Of a DNA stretch of 6,952 bases, positions 5,593-6,952 are shown one piece after another (within the stretch, counting starts at the first letter, position 1; every line of letters starts with the position of its first letter). Source of the stretch: JADJLQ01 sp034439915 (GTDB lineage Bacteria > Bacteroidota > Bacteroidia > Chitinophagales > Saprospiraceae). The notes beneath the pieces were generated by a model. The model was not told the origin of the DNA. It saw nothing but the letters and a program-made list of their open reading frames with translations, and did not search any database. The DNA lies in the NCBI GenBank assembly GCA_034439915.1, contig JAWXBI010000002.1:1-6952 (forward strand). The letters are read 5' to 3'. Both the position numbers and the translations under genes were made by a program.

Positions 5593-6852
5593 TCACCAAC
5601 CATGCACCGCACCATCCTTACTAAACAATATCGGATGCGGAAACTTCGTATTCGACGTCACTTCCAGCACAAAATCTGCTTTAGCCGGATTAAATTCTAC
5701 ACCCAGACCGGGTTTAGGGTTGAGGTATAATTTCCCTTCACGGAATAATAAATAATCCTGGTTAAAATATGCAGGTTGTTCGATCCGGCCTCCAACCAAT
5801 TCAATCAGACAACGGATAGGACTGCTCGATCCCAGGACATGCACCAGGGCGGCGGTAGACAAAGGGCCGGTAAAGTGTGGTATCAATCCCACGTAATGTG
5901 TTTCACATAAAGCAGCTATTTTTTTGAACTCAGTCAAACCGCCCGAATTGGGAACGGTGATCCTGCAGTAATCGATCAACCGGTTTTCAATCAATTCATT
6001 GATATCCCATCGATCGCCAAATTGTTCACCTACCGCAATAGGCACATTGGTCATTTGGCGGATCGTTTTATATACGCCTGGATTCTCAGACCGGATAATA
6101 TCCTCAACGAAATAAGGCTGAAGGGGCTCTATAGCTTTACAAATTTTAATTCCTTCGGGCGTATCAAACCGGGTATGCAGGTCAATCGCCCAGTTTCCTT
6201 TTCCTCCTACAGCGGCATCCATTTTCTGACAATGCTCAATCGTCTTCTGTGTATGTTCATAAAAATCAAATGGCTCTGGTCCATTTCCTCCTGTCGGTCC
6301 GGTACGATATGTTCTCAATCCGGCAGCAATACAATCTTTAGCCCGGTCATATTCATTCGTTGCTTTGGACCCACTGAATCCGGTTGCATAACATTCCACA
6401 AAATCCCTGGTGGCCCCGCCTAATAAGTCATACACCGGTACCCCTAGTGCTTTGCCTTTGATATCCCAGAGGGCCATTTCAATCGCACCTACCGCATGCA
6501 ATTTTTCCCTGCCCGGAGGATAAAACATGCCCCGGTACAGCAGTTGCCAGATGTGTTCAATCCGGAATGGATCCTGTCCGATGATCATTTGGGCGCATTG
6601 ATCGATGGAGTCTTTAAATCCACCTTCTCCAATACCAGTGATACCACCGTCTGTTTCAATTTCAACTATGCCCCTTGCCTGGTTAAATAAGGGTTTGTTG
6701 TAACCCGGTGCACTATAATATCTGATTTTTTTAATCTTCAATTTTGAAGCTGCCGTGTTTCGGTAACCGACAGACCCTTTTAACCCCGGCAAGCCCAGGC
6801 CAAATGCTGCGGTACTCAATAGTCCTGACCTGATAAAATTTCTTCTTTCCAT
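5593..6852 (-). CDS. Tat-exported enolase-superfamily protein, galactonate-dehydratase / mandelate-racemase-like
   Basis: A 419-residue enolase-superfamily protein, longer than a typical galactonate dehydratase (about 380) mainly because of its leader. It has a strong Tat signal: R3-R4 followed by NFIR, then a hydrophobic stretch to about residue 24. The capping domain covers about 38-150 and the barrel about 151-352. Metal ligands are D224 (IDLHTRF), E250 (VEDI) and E276 (GEQF), spaced 26 and 26. Acid/base candidates are H226 and H326 (PHFTGP), with E351 after the last strand. The expected reaction is loss of water from an aldonic or related acid. The second strand reads TYRTGPTG (181-188), with R183 where mandelate-racemase-group members have a KxK, so the exact subgroup is unclear. 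It is the first gene of the visible run, with a 100-bp leader (6853-6952) that holds no clear Shine-Dalgarno sequence or promoter. The 46-bp gap to the transporter suggests one transcript. Confidence 0.87.
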   Translation of the reverse strand: MERRNFIRSGLLSTAAFGLGLPGLKGSVGYRNTAASKLKIKKIRYYSAPGYNKPLFNQARGIVEIETDGGITGIGEGGFKDSIDQCAQMIIGQDPFRIEHIWQLLYRGMFYPPGREKLHAVGAIEMALWDIKGKALGVPVYDLLGGATRDFVECYATGFSGSKATNEYDRAKDCIAAGLRTYRTGPTGGNGPEPFDFYEHTQKTIEHCQKMDAAVGGKGNWAIDLHTRFDTPEGIKICKAIEPLQPYFVEDIIRSENPGVYKTIRQMTNVPIAVGEQFGDRWDINELIENRLIDYCRITVPNSGGLTEFKKIAALCETHYVGLIPHFTGPLSTAALVHVLGSSSPIRCLIELVGGRIEQPAYFNQDYLLFREGKLYLNPKPGLGVEFNPAKADFVLEVTSNTKFPHPILFSKDGAVHGW

Positions 6853-6952
6853 GCAGTAAAGTGTTTAAGGTTTAATTGGGTGGTCAATTTAGTTTGTTTT
6901 GGGGATTTTTACTGATAAGTCGTACCAATTTCAAGCATTCGAGGTCAGAGTC

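Noticed and set aside
6022..6423. 133-codon plus-strand open frame inside the first enolase gene
   Set aside because: Antisense shadow; the opposite strand encodes the metal ligands and barrel of the enolase.
6902..6932. TTGAAA, 17 bp, TAAAAA on the minus strand upstream of the first enolase gene
   Set aside because: It resembles an E. coli-type promoter only loosely, and Bacteroidota use a different consensus; no TAnnTTTG box with correct spacing was found.
6884..6952. Open frame on the minus strand entering from the window edge, 22 codons and then TGA
   Set aside because: It could be the end of an upstream gene, but an open frame this short is expected by chance about a third of the time and it has no recognisable motif.

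Overview
The window looks like a chromosomal piece of a Bacteroidota bacterium, possibly of the Saprospiria/Chitinophagia type. Four things suggest this: moderate-to-low GC by eye, Lys/Asn/Ile-rich proteins, signal peptides ending in the 'SAQ' or 'CAQ' form common in that phylum, and almost no Shine-Dalgarno sequences. The phylum call is an inference; no rRNA or marker gene is present.

All six convincing genes lie on the minus strand and read from high to low coordinates. In transcription order they are: a Tat-signal enolase-superfamily (mandelate racemase/galactonate dehydratase-like) protein (5593-6852); an MFS transporter of the hexuronate/anion:cation symporter type (4248-5546); a second Tat-signal enolase-superfamily protein with the mannonate/gluconate dehydratase (ManD-type) active site (2689-4053); an exported DUF1080 / 3-keto-disaccharide hydrolase-fold protein with a GTG start (1895-2596); an exported class C beta-lactamase-fold serine hydrolase (359-1780); and a 112-residue three-helix membrane protein of unknown function (13-351). 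The spacers are 46, 194, 92, 114 and 7 bp. A single operon, or two or three overlapping transcription units, is plausible. No spacer holds a convincing rho-independent terminator, and none exceeds 300 bp.

Taken together this is a sugar-acid utilisation cluster. Two acid-sugar dehydratases would convert aldonic or uronic-type acids to 2-keto-3-deoxy acids, the MFS protein would carry sugar acids across the inner membrane, and the exported DUF1080 protein and serine hydrolase could release or deacylate the substrate. The unusual part is location: both enolases carry twin-arginine signals, so dehydration may happen outside the cytoplasm, before uptake. KDG kinase, KDPG aldolase, regulator and SusC/D genes are not in the window.

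The non-coding DNA also has structure. One spacer is a degenerate 7-bp tandem array (2610-2665). Another is an 8/9-bp tandem array that runs through the start codon of the transporter (5532-5589) and creates out-of-frame mini-ORFs ahead of it. The 194-bp spacer holds two short dyads and a direct repeat, which may be regulatory. No RNA gene, CRISPR array, insertion sequence or phage gene was seen.
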